Below, piece by piece: positions 33,401-46,589 of a DNA stretch of 64,000 bases. Under the pieces are notes generated by a model. That model had not been told where the DNA came from and did no database searches. It saw only the letters and a list, made by a program, of their open reading frames with translations. Position numbers and translations under genes: made by a program. Within the stretch, counting starts at the first letter, position 1. Each line of letters begins with the position of its first letter. Source of the stretch: Hofstenia miamia (Eukaryota > Xenacoelomorpha > Acoela); NCBI GenBank assembly GCA_004352715.1, contig SCFE01000044.1, positions 1,483,259 to 1,547,258 of the forward strand. Direction: 5' to 3'.

Positions 33401-35490
33401 TAATGAATTAATAATTGTTGTTTGTCATGGCGATCTCTATTTAAAATATATTTATGAAATTCAGATTTCGCATAGTTATTTGAACTCATATTTTCATCGT
33501 TTAAATTACATTTTTATAAAGTTAAACTTGCAATGCAGTATTCATAAATATTTGCTAAAATTGAAAAACAAATCAAAATATGACCACATGTTTATGTAAA
33601 ATATAAATAATAATTTTATTTAAGCACCATATCTTTAAGTAGTTTAAAAAAATTTTTGCATTAGTGTTTAAAATCTCGGGCACAAATTATAAATACTACG
33701 CAGAATTTTGTGGTAGAGTTTATTGCGCATTACTCGAAATCTAGAAATAAAAATATTGGTATTTGAAGCTGTAATAAGATATTTTATAGCAAAATTGATG
33801 TTTGAGATTTTCGATATAAATATGCTCATATACAGATTTATTTTAATATTTAGCAGCGGGAAATCCAATTCCAAGACTTTTTTGGTTTTTGGGTTGGGAC
33901 AAACTTCTTGGATCGCACTTTGATAGATATGACATAATCTACGATAAATTTGATGGCAATGTTTCTTCAGGATCGTTTAATATAACAGGCAATTGTCACA
34001 GTGGCTATCCAAAGAAAGGAGGTAATATTTATACATTTCTACAGATCTAATCACAGCTCCTTTTCAATAGTATATAGCTCAAACGTAGAAATCTTTAGAT
34101 ACCGATGAGGAACAAGATTTCTCTCTCAATCCAATCTCTCACTACATGGACCAGAGCTCCCATAAAAAAATTAAGCATATATTCCGACACTTTAAAGGAA
34201 AGTATAATAAACGTTATGGCTCTCATAAAGAAGATAGCTCTAGATATGTCAACTTTGTGAAGAATCTTAGATTTGTACACAGCAAAAATAGAGCAGGCTT
34301 ATCGTATGAGTTGGCAATCAATCACCTTGCTGATCTTCATGAACACGAGCTGAGAATGATGACTGGTTTTCGCCAAAAAGGTAAGCCTCTATGAAGCGAA
34401 AAAAGTAATTTCAACAGCTTCATTTCCAATTGGAATGAATATTATTCGCATAATTTAGAACGCAGTAATGAACATTTGGTCGATCCTGATGCAAAATGGT
34501 TTGACAAATCAAAATTCTTGGCAACATCAACCATTCCAACATCTTGGGATTGGAGGCAATATGGAGCAGTCACACCAATTAAGGATCAGGTAAATGTCAA
34601 TTTGTTAAGCTTCTATGCAAGAAAGTGTTTAGAAATATTTTATAGTTATTAAAGTGTATACATGCATAGACATGTACACTGTAAAGTTATTAATTAACGT
34701 GTAAAGCAATTATTTATCTTTGGTAATTCATTTATATCTATTTATGTTTTTCCAATTAAGTAAATATTATTGTTATTAACATTATATTATTATTTTCATT
34801 ATTGCTATTATTATTGTTATTATCATTATTAGTATTGATCCAAATAAAATTTAATAAGATATGTGCTACTCATTAAATTTTCAGGCTATATGTGGAACAT
34901 GTTGGGCGTTTTCAGCGACTGAAAACTTAGAAGGGTTGTTTTTCAAGCAAAACGGTTGGTTAGAATACTTAGCTGTTCAGCAGATTTCAGACTGCAGTTG
35001 GGCGTACGGCAATCACGCTTGCGATGGTGGCAATCCCTCAAAAGCTTTCAAATACATTGCAGATTTTGGTGGAGTTGAAACCGTACTAAACTACGGTCAA
35101 TATCTTGGGCAAGACGGAATCTGTCATGCAAATAAATCTAAAGCGGTTTTACAAATCAGTGGCTACACTAGAGTTGATAGCCAAGATAATGATGCTTTGA
35201 TGGTTGCTTTAGTGGAGGAAGGACCCATTTCTATTTCAATAAATGCCGCAGTCAATAGTTTCTACTTTTATAGCAGAGGAGTTTATGATGACCCTGCATG
35301 CAAAGGCAGTGCAGATGACCTTGATCACAGTGTGCTTTTAGTAGGCTTTGGAACACTTAACGGCACACCTTATTGGCTTGTCAAAAACAGTTGGTCTAAT
35401 TATTGGGGTGACGATGGTTACGTTTTGGTCGAAAGGGATGACCAGTTCATTTGCGGCATTGCTACCCAACCTCTGTTTGCTAATGCTTAA
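30429..35490 (+). CDS. 26/29 kDa-type cysteine protease, copy C (complete, 537 aa)
   Basis: Five exons: 30429-30855, 33854-34021, 34099-34380, 34459-34589, 34885-35490, all GT-AG and phase-consistent. The protein has a signal peptide (VLGFVSVAF, residues 7-15), the family N-terminal domain (YHAKGRVRLPYAELDEPYE; GWDKLLGSHFDRYD), an I29 propeptide in exon 3 (YVNFVKNLRFVH, LAINHLADL) and the mature enzyme from about IPTSWDWRQY. Gln336, Cys342 (CGTCWAF), His484 (DLDHSVLLVGFG) and Asn504 (VKNSW) form an intact C1A active site. The whole catalytic part after Gln336 is one exon: the intron found in copies A, B and E at YLG/QDG is absent. Intron 1 is expanded to 2998 bp and contains a mariner-like relic. 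The sequence is clearly diverged from B and E, so this is an older paralogue, probably with a different substrate range (inference). Confidence 0.93.
32736..33364 (-). mobile_element. Mariner-like transposon relic in intron 1 of copy C
   Basis: Terminal inverted repeats CAAGGTGTTTCAAAAGTCCC at 32736 and, inverted from 33364, CAGGTTGTCTCAAAAGTCCC agree at most positions. TA flanks each end (32734-32735 and 33365-33366). The minus strand encodes the N-terminal part of a mariner-type transposase (33239-32996) with SITIKDLVNKFKQSGSVADG, RSGKPSSSADTV and STRRQI, the usual paired helix-turn-helix region. The DDE catalytic domain is gone. It is complementary in content to the relic at 7766-8386, which keeps only the other end. 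Confidence 0.8.
34765..34840. repeat. Imperfect (ATT)n tract in intron 4 of copy C
   Basis: A run of ATT/GTT/ATC trinucleotides shortly before the exon 5 acceptor. Confidence 0.7.
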
Positions 35491-37156
35491 ACGACATGCT
35501 AATATTATAAAATTATGTAAATAACTTGAAAAATTTAAATGTATCTCAAATTTATTTTCTTCAATTTGAATTTTATATATCATGTGTTAAATACAAAAAA
35601 TATTTTACAATGATCAAGATTTTGAAGTAACATTATATTGATAACAAAATCGTTACTAGAAGTAGTAGTATATTCCAACATACTATAGTTCTAATACATT
35701 CACAACATTGCCATTTTGCGAAATCAACACGCCATTCAATAAATGGCACAATTATGTAAAAGTGTACAGCTTCAACATAGAACCGTAGTAAATTTGGTGC
35801 GTTCTAAGCAGGCATTGGTTAGATTGAAGAAATATGCCTGAAGCCTGAACGTTTTTGAAAATTTCATTACGCAAAGGATATTAGGTGGTAACAATTTGGT
35901 CTTAGAGTTCATTTGGAATCAGTAGACCACATGATGTCGATCAATTAAACTCGTACTGGCGAAGATATTTAGTTCTTCTAAAACGCCCAAATTGGTTGAT
36001 GTATATTCACATTGAGTTCTGCTTTAATACATATCTTATTATTGCAGAACTCCATGATTGTCAATATCTTGTCTTAAATCTACCGTTAAATTTAAAAATT
36101 CCATCCGCTATGATCTCTTAGTCGTGCATTTAAAGCAAAAATATGTGAAAAATGGATCCCTCTTTTAAATCCTTTGTTTTCTGAACTTTGAACACTTTTC
36201 TTGTTAATTCATTCAATTCATGATAAAAAAATACGAAATGTGCACTATCCCAAAAGTGTCATCTAAAGATGCTTTGCATGATTGCTAGAGTTCTGCCGAT
36301 ATTATGGAGTTCATTGTTATTCTTCACATACAAAGATATAAATTAGCAAGTGGGTGAAATATTCATTATTCTCTAATGCCTAACAAATGTAAGAAAATAG
36401 ATGATTACTAATATTTCTAAATTATGTAAGGACTTTGCATCACAATGTACAGCCGAATGTGATATATTTCTGTATATTTTCTCAACTTTTTACGTTAATG
36501 TTGTAAAGCTTCTCATGCGTTCTTGTGCTTTACAATATTAGTATATATATATATATATATGTATAATGCATATTGTTAGTGCAGTATGCAGAGCATGGTA
36601 ATAAGAAGCATATGTAATAAGAAAAATATTAAATTAGAAGTGCAATTGCATGCAATAGGCCTTTGAGGTTAATACTTTCCTCTTAATACGAATGAGACTC
36701 GAGAACTGTGTCTGTTTCCTCTGTAAACTCCCAAATGTACCTCATAAGCGAGACATGCATTGAATTGCCTTACCCTTCATAGACATATGACACTAATGCA
36801 TAATTATTTGTGCACCTCAAGTCTATTTAGTTTTAAACATTAATTATAGATGATAATCAATGAAGGCTGAACAAAGATCGTTACTTTATTGTTCTTTGAC
36901 TAGCCATTTATCGGATTCTAGTAGCATATTTTTCATTGTAATTGATACATTCACATTTGTCACAACTAAATGCATTAATTTCTACAATGTCTAGGGATTT
37001 ATGTGCTGAAAATTTAGGGTTAATCAATTCTATATCAACAAAAACAATCAGTTTCAAAAGATTCCATTTTCCCACAGTTGCATAAAAATGTGCATAATTT
37101 GTGACGATTTTTTTTCAACAAGATTATTTGTTTATGAATGGTTGTTTAATTTCAGA
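35491..37156. other. Intergenic stretch between copies C and D
   Basis: No exon recognised; in particular I find no remains of exons 1-3 of copy D. A short (TA)n tract lies at 36541-36560. Confidence 0.4.
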
Positions 37157-37919
37157 TTTACCATAACATCTACAATAATAACGTTGATCTATATGAAAAC
37201 AGGTGCTTCACTATTTTGATAAAAATAAATGTTGAAGACATAAATTGGGGACAATATTTTTATGCTTAGCTATTTAAATGTAAGTTTCCAACGCTTATTT
37301 GATATTTAAGGCAATATGTGGCTCATGTTGGGCGTTCTCAGCAGTGGAGAATTTGGAAGGAGCGTTTTTCAGAAAGCATGGTTACCTGGATGTTTTGTCA
37401 GTTCAACAACTTGCTGATTGCAGCTGGTCTTACAATAACCATGCGTGTGATGGAGGAGAAATGAATAACGCATTTAATTACGTTAAGGATTTCGGTGGCA
37501 TTGAAACGAGGTTAACGTATGGTCCATACTTAGGTCAAGACGGCATATGTCACGCAAATAAATCTAAAACTGTTCTATCAGTGGAGGGTTACACGCGTGT
37601 GACCTCTCAGGACAATGACGCTTTAATGGCAGCTTTGGTCCAAATCGGACCTATCTCGCTTGCAATTAATGCTGGAACAAATAGTTTTTATTTTTATAGT
37701 CGCGGAGTTTACGATGATCCAAGTTGCAAAGGCGGTGTTAATGACCTTGATCATGGTGTGCTGTTAGTTGGATTTGGGACGCTTAATGGACAGCCATATT
37801 GGCTTGTCAAAAATAGCTGGTCGAACTATTGGGGCGATGATGGCTATGTTTACGTTGCAAGAAATGACGAGTACATATGTGGTATTCCTACCCAGCCAAT
37901 CTATGCAAATGTCGCATAA
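37157..37919 (+). pseudogene. 26/29 kDa-type cysteine protease, copy D (5'-truncated; catalytic exon intact)
   Basis: The last exon (37311-37919, after ATATTTAAG) is fully open for 202 codons and keeps every catalytic feature: AICGSCWAF, DLDHGVLLVGFG and VKNSWSNYWGDDGY, ending in a normal stop. Like copy C it has no intron at YLG/QDG. Upstream, 37157-37262 is a degraded exon 4: CATAACATCTACAATAATAA matches the start of that exon, and a NWGQY remnant stands where WDWRQYG is expected, but the frame is broken and no proper donor remains. Exons 1-3, the signal peptide, the N-terminal domain and the propeptide are not visible. As it stands it cannot make a secreted zymogen. It may be a recent truncation, a copy refreshed by conversion, or a misassembled gene. 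Confidence 0.8.
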
Positions 37920-39512
37920 GATACATTCATAACTAATAGAGTTACATTATATAGATGTTGAAAGCATTTTGTTATAAGTTTATGTATGTATTTAATATTG
38001 TGCATGAACACTAACATATTAAAAGCGTACCATCAAAATATCAAAAAAAATTGGAATGTTTTCAAATTACATGTGCGACTTTAAATTTTCAGATTTCTTT
38101 AGGCTATTGATTAATTTGCCATTTTTCCATATTTTCAATTAAGATTCTCAACTTTAAATTTATCAGGGAGAGCGCTATTTTTATAATTTTGAAAACAACA
38201 AATTTTGTTGTTTCTAGACAGCATTGTACATAAATATATGACCATGTTTTCAAATGGTAAAAGACTTTAAAATGAATTTGCATATGCGACCGTAAGCAAT
38301 ACAACAGTAAACACTCAAAATGATCTCTCCGTTGGCGCTAATCCGTAGATTAGAAAAAATTAAATCAATCGTATTTCTCTGATAAATTAGATCTGAAACA
38401 GTTTCGAGCACGATATAGAAAAAATTTGATTCCATTTCAACTATTTACAAGTAATTCATGTAAAACTTCTATATAGAAGCTTAAAGCTTAAATGTTTTCA
38501 ACGGATTAAATTTTGATATTCTTTGAAATGACACAATTAAGTAATTTTAGAAAATTTTCTACTTCCAAATGTCAATTATTGTAAATCACAAAAGGCTTAC
38601 AATGTTGTTCTCGTCAAGAAATATTAAAATTTTTTATCAAATTTTCAATGCAAACTTTAAATATACAATAGCCTATTTTTAATTTCCTTTCTACCTATTT
38701 ACCAATAATAGTTTTATTATAGTTATCCATTTTCTGGTATGTAGTGTAAATTATATCCAAAGAAGTTTATGCATTTTTCTTTGCTAACAAGACGATTCTG
38801 TAAAAATATACATTAGAAGTGGAAGGGCTGATACCGACCAATGCATCTCAAATTACATTGCACACATTTGAAGTACCGCATATTTTACACTATATCACCA
38901 AAATATTGAGGTCGAACCATTTGCAGCAAATAGTCTAATCTTTAAGTTTTCAAAGATTTTATCTAAATTTGCAAAAAGCACTAATATATATATATATATA
39001 TTCAATTGTATAAAAAACTAAATTTAATGAATACTTGTCATAATAATTTTCATATTCATTATTGTAGGTTTGTGGTGATATCGACAAAGGTGGTTCGCGA
39101 TATTTTCCATACTCAGTTCTGTTCTTCCATACATAAATTACTTAGAAAAATATGGTTTACTTCAATAAAATTTTCACCCCGAAAATAGGTCACTGAAGAG
39201 AAAAAAACTTATTTCTTATGCATTTTTTCTCATGTTCAGAATAAGAGCCACATTAGTTTAACCAACTCGATCCGTGGTTTAGCGGTGGTGCAATGCTTGT
39301 CACGCTACAGAGCGATTCATCTTAAAACTTAACATTTTGTACCTGACGCAGATCCTCATTGTGATCCCTGTAAGGGATTACTACATGGAATTGCAGACTT
39401 TAATTCGATTTCAATTTTTTGTAAAAACTCAATTTTTCAAATAGACACTTCTGAAAAAGTTTAAAAAACGACAGCAATCCAATTAATCTTTAATTTCCAA
39501 GGATAAATTAAT
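37920..39512. other. Intergenic stretch with a possible LINE endonuclease scrap
   Basis: A minus-strand frame (38435-38250) has SDLIYQRNTIDLIFSN, which resembles the PTRxxNxLDLxxxN motif near the end of LINE endonuclease domains; this is weak. At about 39272-39320, CCGTGGTTTAGCGGTGGTG resembles a pol III A box of a tRNA-derived SINE, without a clear B box. A short (TA)n tract lies at 38985-39000. Confidence 0.35.
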
Positions 39513-40884
39513 TTATTTAATCTTAAGTGAAATTGAAAAGTTTGTCCTTTCCAGTGTTCTCCCAATATTTCTTAGTAGTTCAAGTTCGTAAAGTTTGTAC
39601 TTATTATCCACCTTACTTGTTACAAAATGTGATGAACAGTGAAATTGTTCGCTTTTGTCATAATGGTAAATTTCCCGATAATGGTGGACCTCCATGTATC
39701 TAGCTGGTATGTTGTGGTCATGTTTCGGAACATGCTTGGTTTCGAGTACACACCAATGTGCGAAAGCTAATATGCAATATTGAGTGTTTATAATAGACTT
39801 ACCCATTAAATTCACTTTACGGCAGCTTGGACACAGTTTTGTGAAAGTACGACTTCTCTTGTATTTCAGAAAAAAATATGGACTGCTGGAATTTGTTTCA
39901 TAATATTGAAGATCATCCTTCCGTAAGTATTTTTGACAATTTACCAAAAATATGTTTTCCTGAAATTTCAAGTGCGAAGAATTGTAAACAACTGGTGACA
40001 ATTGCTTGTTGGATTTTGCGGCCTCTATGAACATTTGAAATGATGTGTATTCATTTGAAACAATCATCTCATCGGAATCATAAATTCCTATATATTGATA
40101 TTTGTATAAATTTCGAAAAATGCAATCGTTAAGCACAAACGGCTGTAAAAATTTAACATTTTGTTTGCTAAGTTTTGATCTATCCAGAGAGAATATTGGA
40201 GGTTCCTTTACGCAAACAATTCCAAGTGATTTATAATAATTGATTAATTGCAATGATTTCGAATCCAAACCCAATTGTTTTTCTTCTACAATGTACAAAT
40301 GAAACCTATGGATGCCAAACATTATGTTGTATTCAAACCATTCCAGTAATCGATGAAACGATGTGCTACTTTCATTTTCAAGTCTAAACCAAACTGCTCC
40401 ACAGTAACCAATTAAATTTTTTTCCTTGCTCTTCATTTGCATTAAAATAAAATTTACTGGGACATTTTGTTGATAGGTATATCCGGAATCTAAACAAGTA
40501 GAAAGTTTTTGAATGAAGGCTGAAATGGTCATACGTGTTCATTCGCTCTATTCTAACATTATGAATTGTAGTTGTTCCATTGTTGTATCCAACTGTAGTG
40601 CTAAAATTAGAACAATCTTTGGGCCTTGCTTTTTCAATTAATCCCATTCCAATAACAGACTTCTCGATATCACGATTTTCACAATAGACGTTATGCAAAT
40701 ATAGATTATGCTTATTGGTATGGATATAAGTGAAATATTTCGATGCCAACTGCTCTTCGAAATCTTCTCCATTTTCCGATGGGTGGCTAGGAATGTCTTT
40801 TGTGATATTCAAGTTGTTTTCAAAGCCGAAATCAAAGAAATATAGCGCCATGAGAGTGTAATTATGAGGAATGTGGCAAAAACC
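39513..40884 (-). pseudogene. Glycosyltransferase family 92 (DUF23) exon with a frameshift
   Basis: Two overlapping minus-strand frames (40851-40384 and 40532-39513) make one GT92-like protein. The first gives LYLHNVYCENRDIEKSVIG, the N-terminal strand region. The second carries the core: FHRLLEWFEYNIMFGIHRFH, the metal-binding DxD-like YIGIYDSDEMIV, and a C-terminal ARYMEVHHYR. These enzymes are Golgi-type transferases, some adding galactose to core fucose. The frames must be joined by a shift at about 40530; no in-frame small intron repairs it, so this is a pseudogene or a one-base sequence error. Upstream of the first Met the frame runs to a TTTTGTAG acceptor (exon edge at 40884), so an earlier exon with the membrane anchor is expected but not found. 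Confidence 0.75.
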
Positions 40885-43800
40885 CTACAAAATAGCTTAT
40901 TGGATATGTGCATGACAATTGTTAACTATTGAAACCTCTAAATTGGTAATAAACTTAGTTTTTTTGCATTAGTTGATCTCTCTACAGATAAACTCTCAAC
41001 TCGTACTCATTAACATTTCAAGCATTCCTCATGACAAACAATGAATAAATAATATTGAATAGAAACCTCAGTCAAATATTCATAGAGACATCTGAAATTG
41101 AAGCTGGCCTATTTTTAACATTGTGAGTGGTTTTCTAATTTTTGTGAAATTGATGTTGAATTTGTCTTAAAGATGCTTAAACTAGTTCACCTATGCAATA
41201 ATATTTTAGGTGCTCTCTAGTCTTAATAAAGCCTTTTACCCACTGCCATAAGCATAGTTATTCCCCAATAAAAGATGAAAGCACTATTGAGAATATCAGT
41301 CCATCAGGCATAATGATGACATAATTTACTAAATATTTTGACATCAGCAACCATAATGAAATCTGATACACTTGCATTTTGATTATTGCCATAATTCAAC
41401 CAGCCAATCAAAAAGCACTATAAGAATAAATATTTCAAATTAAAATTCGTAAATGTAAAGCACTACCATGGACATTTGTTAAAATTATTTTTAAAATTTT
41501 AATAACTGCCTTAAGTACATCTGGAATGATGCTTGAAATAGGCATTCCCAGCAGGTAAGAATTAGTTTTGGGGTATTCGGGACTGAAGTATTTGTGAATA
41601 TTCGAACTATTAAAATACGTTTTGATATTCAAATTTATAAATTTAATTTTAATGCTCACACAAGTCTATAATTATCGTGTTATATTTTTAGTTAATTAAA
41701 CATAGTTTTTAGCATTGTTTCGATTTCATTTTATTAATACTCTTTATTACAAAAATTAATAAAAAGTCAATGAAGACCGACATGTTGGGCATAAGCAAAT
41801 AGCATGTTTCGAGCACGAATTTCCTTGTTCATATCTTGCATAAAATGTTCCCAGAAGAGGTCTCGAAGCTGAGGCTTTATGAATTTGGAGAATGAAATAA
41901 GTTAATACTCGTATTTTAATTGAAAAGGCATCATGTGACTTGAAGTTTGCAATTACACTTAACAAAAACTACTACCAGCAATCCTACAATTTTTCTTTCA
42001 GAATTTTTAATAGAACTAATTAAGATTTGATTTATCATTATTTTTTATTTATTATCAGAAATGGTTCGGATTGGGAATTATTTTGTTTAAAGCTTTTATA
42101 TGAATTATGGACAGTCTAATCTATACTATACAGAGGAATTGTGATCAAAATGGATTGGTCTTTAGGAAAAGTACAAGTACGACACCAGCTTAAGAAAAAG
42201 TGGCAAAAACTCTGTCTAATTAATTCTACTCTTTGAATATTAGAGCCCTAGAAACGTAATGGGATCATTAATCAGTGGACATTATGGCATTTCGCATTAC
42301 TGTTTAGTAATTTCAGGACCAATCAGTATCAATAACTGCCATCTATAACCATTCCTTATAATTTCATGGAGACAAGCGATATTCATATTGAAGTTTTTTC
42401 TTGGCCAAATTAGTGCACCTAAATTTTGTCTTCTTCAATGCCTCTTTGACTGGAAACTTCTTTTTCTTATTTCCTTGACTTTGCAATTAAAATGAAAATT
42501 ATTGACAGTTTAGCCTTACCTCATTCGTAAAAAAGCCATTTTCAATGATGAAATTTTGACAAAATCTATCTATAAATAATCACAATTGTTGTTTATTACA
42601 ATTTAACCGAAAATATTGAGCATTATTGCGGTAAATAATGGCTTTTCAGACTATTATGTAAGTATATAACTGGTCATTAAGAACTAAGTTTAACATCAAA
42701 ATACCACAGACAAGAACACTATTAAAGAAATTTTCCATACTAGCAGCAGTTTATTACTTAAAATATGCTAGTTTAGTAAAAATGTTCAAATATATCAACA
42801 ACATCGGCTATGGAAGCAAATTCTTAAAAAACTCTATTTTTACAATAAGCGCGCCTGAGTATGCATCAACACAGTTCAAGTTAAATTAACTGATTGGAAA
42901 ATGCATTTCCACCAACTACATGCAATTTATGGAACAAGATGCCAATCCAAATTCGCAAGATAACAAGACTTAATAAATTTTAAGAAACTTAAAAGAAAAC
43001 TTGCTTGAAGATCAAAACAAGTTTGGTTATTCTAAAAGAGGTAATACGTTGAGAAAGCTCTAATTGCATTTGTGATTTCATTTCTTATAATTTTATTTTG
43101 GTACATTTTATTTTCATAACTTTTGTTTAATTTGTAACTTAATTTGTACGAATTTGTGCATATTCATTTGCTTCTAAAAAGTTACAAATATTTGAATAAA
43201 GGTTTACACAATATAATACTGGAGCACATAGTTATGCATTATGACAATGTGAATATGAGGTAAAATTGTTGATGTATATGAAGAATCAAATGTGACCTTT
43301 GCTTGTATTTTTTTAATTCGAATTCCAAAATGCCTTCAATATCCGTTCAATATCATGAATATATGCCATATTATTTCTTAACATTTTGGAATGCAGTTGC
43401 AATAAGAATCACAATTAATATTATCAATAAAAAATATAAGCACAAAGACCAGTTTGTGTTAATAACCTTCGAATTATTATAAAACATTTTTCGATTTATC
43501 TGATGGAAAGTCTAAATTACAGTTTAGAAAAACCTACAAAATATGAAGTATAGTACAATATCAAAATCCGTTGTAGGTTGGCTATTGGTAAATCACAGAA
43601 ACAAACAAGAATTTTCCATGTCCCGAAAGCTAAAGTCAGATCGTAAGGACAATTGTAAAAATAATTCATAATAGATAAAACTGAACTGAATAAATAATAT
43701 ATTTCCAGATGTATACATAATAAGTATGTAAATGATAAAAATTTAAGCTGCGATGCATAATCAAGATGTGACATTGTGCATTTATGACATTAACAAATTT

Positions 43801-44296
43801 GTTTCAATGAAAAATTCAAATAGATTTAAGAATGGAGCATATCAGAGCTCTGCACTATAGTACGAGCTTTAGTTTTTCTAGAAATGAAAATTACAATGTT
43901 GTTTGATAAACCGGTCTACAACAGCTCACACTTTGAACCGGGTTATGAACCGCGACACACATGTATGAAAAAATATTTAAATACAAATATACAGCAGTGC
44001 TGTAGCCAACTTATCAATTTATACTTCCATGGGGCAGAAAGGAATGTAAAGAGGCAGAACGGATAAAACTGGTAATTTTCAAAATCAAACAAAAAAACAA
44101 AATAATAACAGAAACATGTTGTTGCATTCATATCACATCTGGAAGCTGCAAAGCACTTTTTTCACACTCATTGACTGCACTAAGCACACTGAAAGAAGTC
44201 AGCTTTAAAAAGGTTTGCAGATCACCACAAATTGAACATTAATACGGAGTTTCAAACCCTGTTTTTATGGTACGCTTGGTCTGATTTTTTCCCCCA
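40885..44296. other. Non-coding stretch
   Basis: I searched this AT-rich sequence for the missing 5' exon of the glycosyltransferase and for transposon ends and found nothing I can support. Frames at 41435-41965 and 43517-43774 on the minus strand show no family resemblance. Confidence 0.35.
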
Positions 44297-44814
44297 TCAC
44301 AACTTCATTACTCGGTTCTGATTTTCGCTTGTTGGCGTTTTCAAGAGGGAAGATTTCAGCGACAAATGGGTTTTGATCCTGTCCAGTCGTAAGTTGCGAA
44401 TTTTTTTGGGGAAAGTTGATTGATCTAAAGGCAACCCACTCTTGGTTGTCCTCCTTCTCAGGTGCTTTGCTTCTTGGCCAGTCACAATTTCCATCGGTTA
44501 ATCCATTTGCCTCAGTTTCAACATGACTTCCATCAAGAAATGACTTTGTATTTCAATATCTTTTTCAGAAATTGGGTCCTTGAATGGAAAAATATTTGAA
44601 TGCGAAAAAGCAAATTTCGTTCATTCTTCATTTTGTTCCATTCAGGGCAAAGCACAATTGAAAACTCATTTCTAGTCAGATCAAACTTCACACAATTTCG
44701 TAAATTTAATTGAAGTTGCTCAGACCATGTTTTTTTGTTGAAGTGAGTATCAAGAGGCTGCAACCTGTGAATTGAGTGCGGAAGAAGACACACAAGTTCA
44801 ATGTTGTTGTCCAT
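44297..44814 (-). mobile_element. Pogo/CENP-B-like DDE transposase fragment
   Basis: A minus-strand frame at 44814-44533 begins NNIELVCLLPHSIHRLQPLD, very close to the LPPHSTHRLQPLDV signature around the last catalytic acid of pogo/Tigger-type (DDE_1) transposases. A second frame at 44494-44297 (KKIRNLRLDRIKTHLSLKS) would be the downstream tail. Stops separate them. No ends are visible and the upstream catalytic residues are missing. Confidence 0.6.
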
Positions 44815-46589
44815 ACATTATTCAATTGCTTACACACTCAAATGTGCAGAATGCCTATCTATAAACAAACCTGTGGGACTGTTGCTGCCACATGCACAAT
44901 GTTTTTTAAAATGTTTCAAAAATTGAAAAAAAATGTCCGAGTCTACACACCCAGACTTGCTCTCTGTATGCTACTCCTTTTCTATACAAATTTGCAACTG
45001 AGGATAAACGCGGTTGGACTATTATTTACATTCTCACAATTTTCCCAAAAACAATGCGAAAATTACCCGTTCTGCCTCAACTAAAAAATTCCTATTAATG
45101 CTTCATAAACTCATACATAAATCTTTGCACGATGAGTTGAAGAAAACGGATATAAGTTAATCATTTGAGCGAGGGTAGGTAGAGCATTAAGACATCTGCT
45201 TGCTGTGACACAATCCTTTAATTATTTTAAAGCAAATCATAATGAATTATGTCCTATATTTCTATTATTACTTGATTCTTGAATGAACTAACAATTACTG
45301 ATTTGTACACTTGATTGGCTATAAATTCATACAATTAAGAATGAAATTCATTTATTAAAAAATTATTGTGCAAGCACTGCTTGCCTTGCTTACAAGTACG
45401 AGCCGCCTATGCATAAAGCATGTTTTTGGTGTTTTTAACATCCCTGATGACTAAATCATTGACCCATAGAAAACAAATTATTTTCGTGTTTGTTAATGAA
45501 TAATGACACTTTTTGTTTTTTTGTCGTGTATAGTATCATTTACGGGGTGTTTTGATTACTGATAAAGTCAAACTGCTTTTGTCTTTTGTGATTAATATTA
45601 ATTTCTCTAAAAAACTAGGTTATAATAAGAACTTTGCTAAGCTTAATTGCAAATATTTTAAATATAGCAATGAATCTTTATTCAGCTAAAACATGTACCA
45701 ATTATAACAAAAAACAAAATATGCATGCCAGTTCTAATGCAACAAATGAACGGAAATAATGACAATTTCATTTTATGTTTCTTAAAATTATCTGGATATT
45801 TGAACCATAAGAAATAATTAGAAAGGTGATAACTTTGTTAATGAACGGATGATGCTATTTGATTGATTGAACGATATTTAATTAAAATAAAAATACATAA
45901 ATTTTCAAAACAATAATATTTTAAAAACTTTGAAAAACGAATATATATATATATTAGAGATAAAAATAAAAATACAATTCCTAAGCAATGAAATTACAAG
46001 CCGTAATATTTTTCCAATATTTACTGGAAAAAATATAATTTTGCATATGCTAAGATAGACTATAAAACAGAGAAGTCGCAAGATGATCTTGACGATCAGC
46101 TTGCACAGTTGGTTAATTTTCACACTCATTCCAATGGCAATATTTTGGACCTAGTTTTTCTAATTTTGAAAATATCTGTTCAAGATGCAGAATTTTTTTT
46201 CTCATCCTCCTCACCGGTACAATTTTAGTAAACGACTGTAATCTTCTACATACAATAAAAGACTTGTTTCAATCTATGAACTTGAAAAAGCAAAATCTCC
46301 TTAATGTAAATCGTCTCTAATTTCATGCTTTCGGCTTATTAGATTATTTGCCAAACACGTGAATTATGTGAAAATTTTGTTATTACCTTAAATTAATTAA
46401 TAGTTTCCTCGATCTAATTGCAATGTGTTTGATTCAGTAGAATAAGCTTCTATATTATATTGTGATTTTAGAAAAGCGTTCAAAACACAATGCTCCATTC
46501 TTTGCTAATTAAGAAATTTACATCATACCCTTTTCATAAAAAGCTGTTATATTACATTTCAGTTAGCAATTATAAACAATAGTCACTCT
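44815..46589. other. Non-coding stretch
   Basis: No gene recognised. At about 45172-45220, GCGAGGGTAGGTAGAGCA is reminiscent of a tRNA-derived head but lacks a recognisable B box. A short TA tract lies near 45942-45955. Confidence 0.3.

Noticed and set aside
39272-39345. tRNA-like sequence (CCGTGGTTTAGCGGTGGTG)
   Set aside because: An A-box-like start but no B box and no cloverleaf I can draw; at most a decayed tRNA-derived SINE.
45172-45230. Second tRNA-like head (GGTAGGTAGAGCA)
   Set aside because: No convincing T-arm or acceptor pairing.
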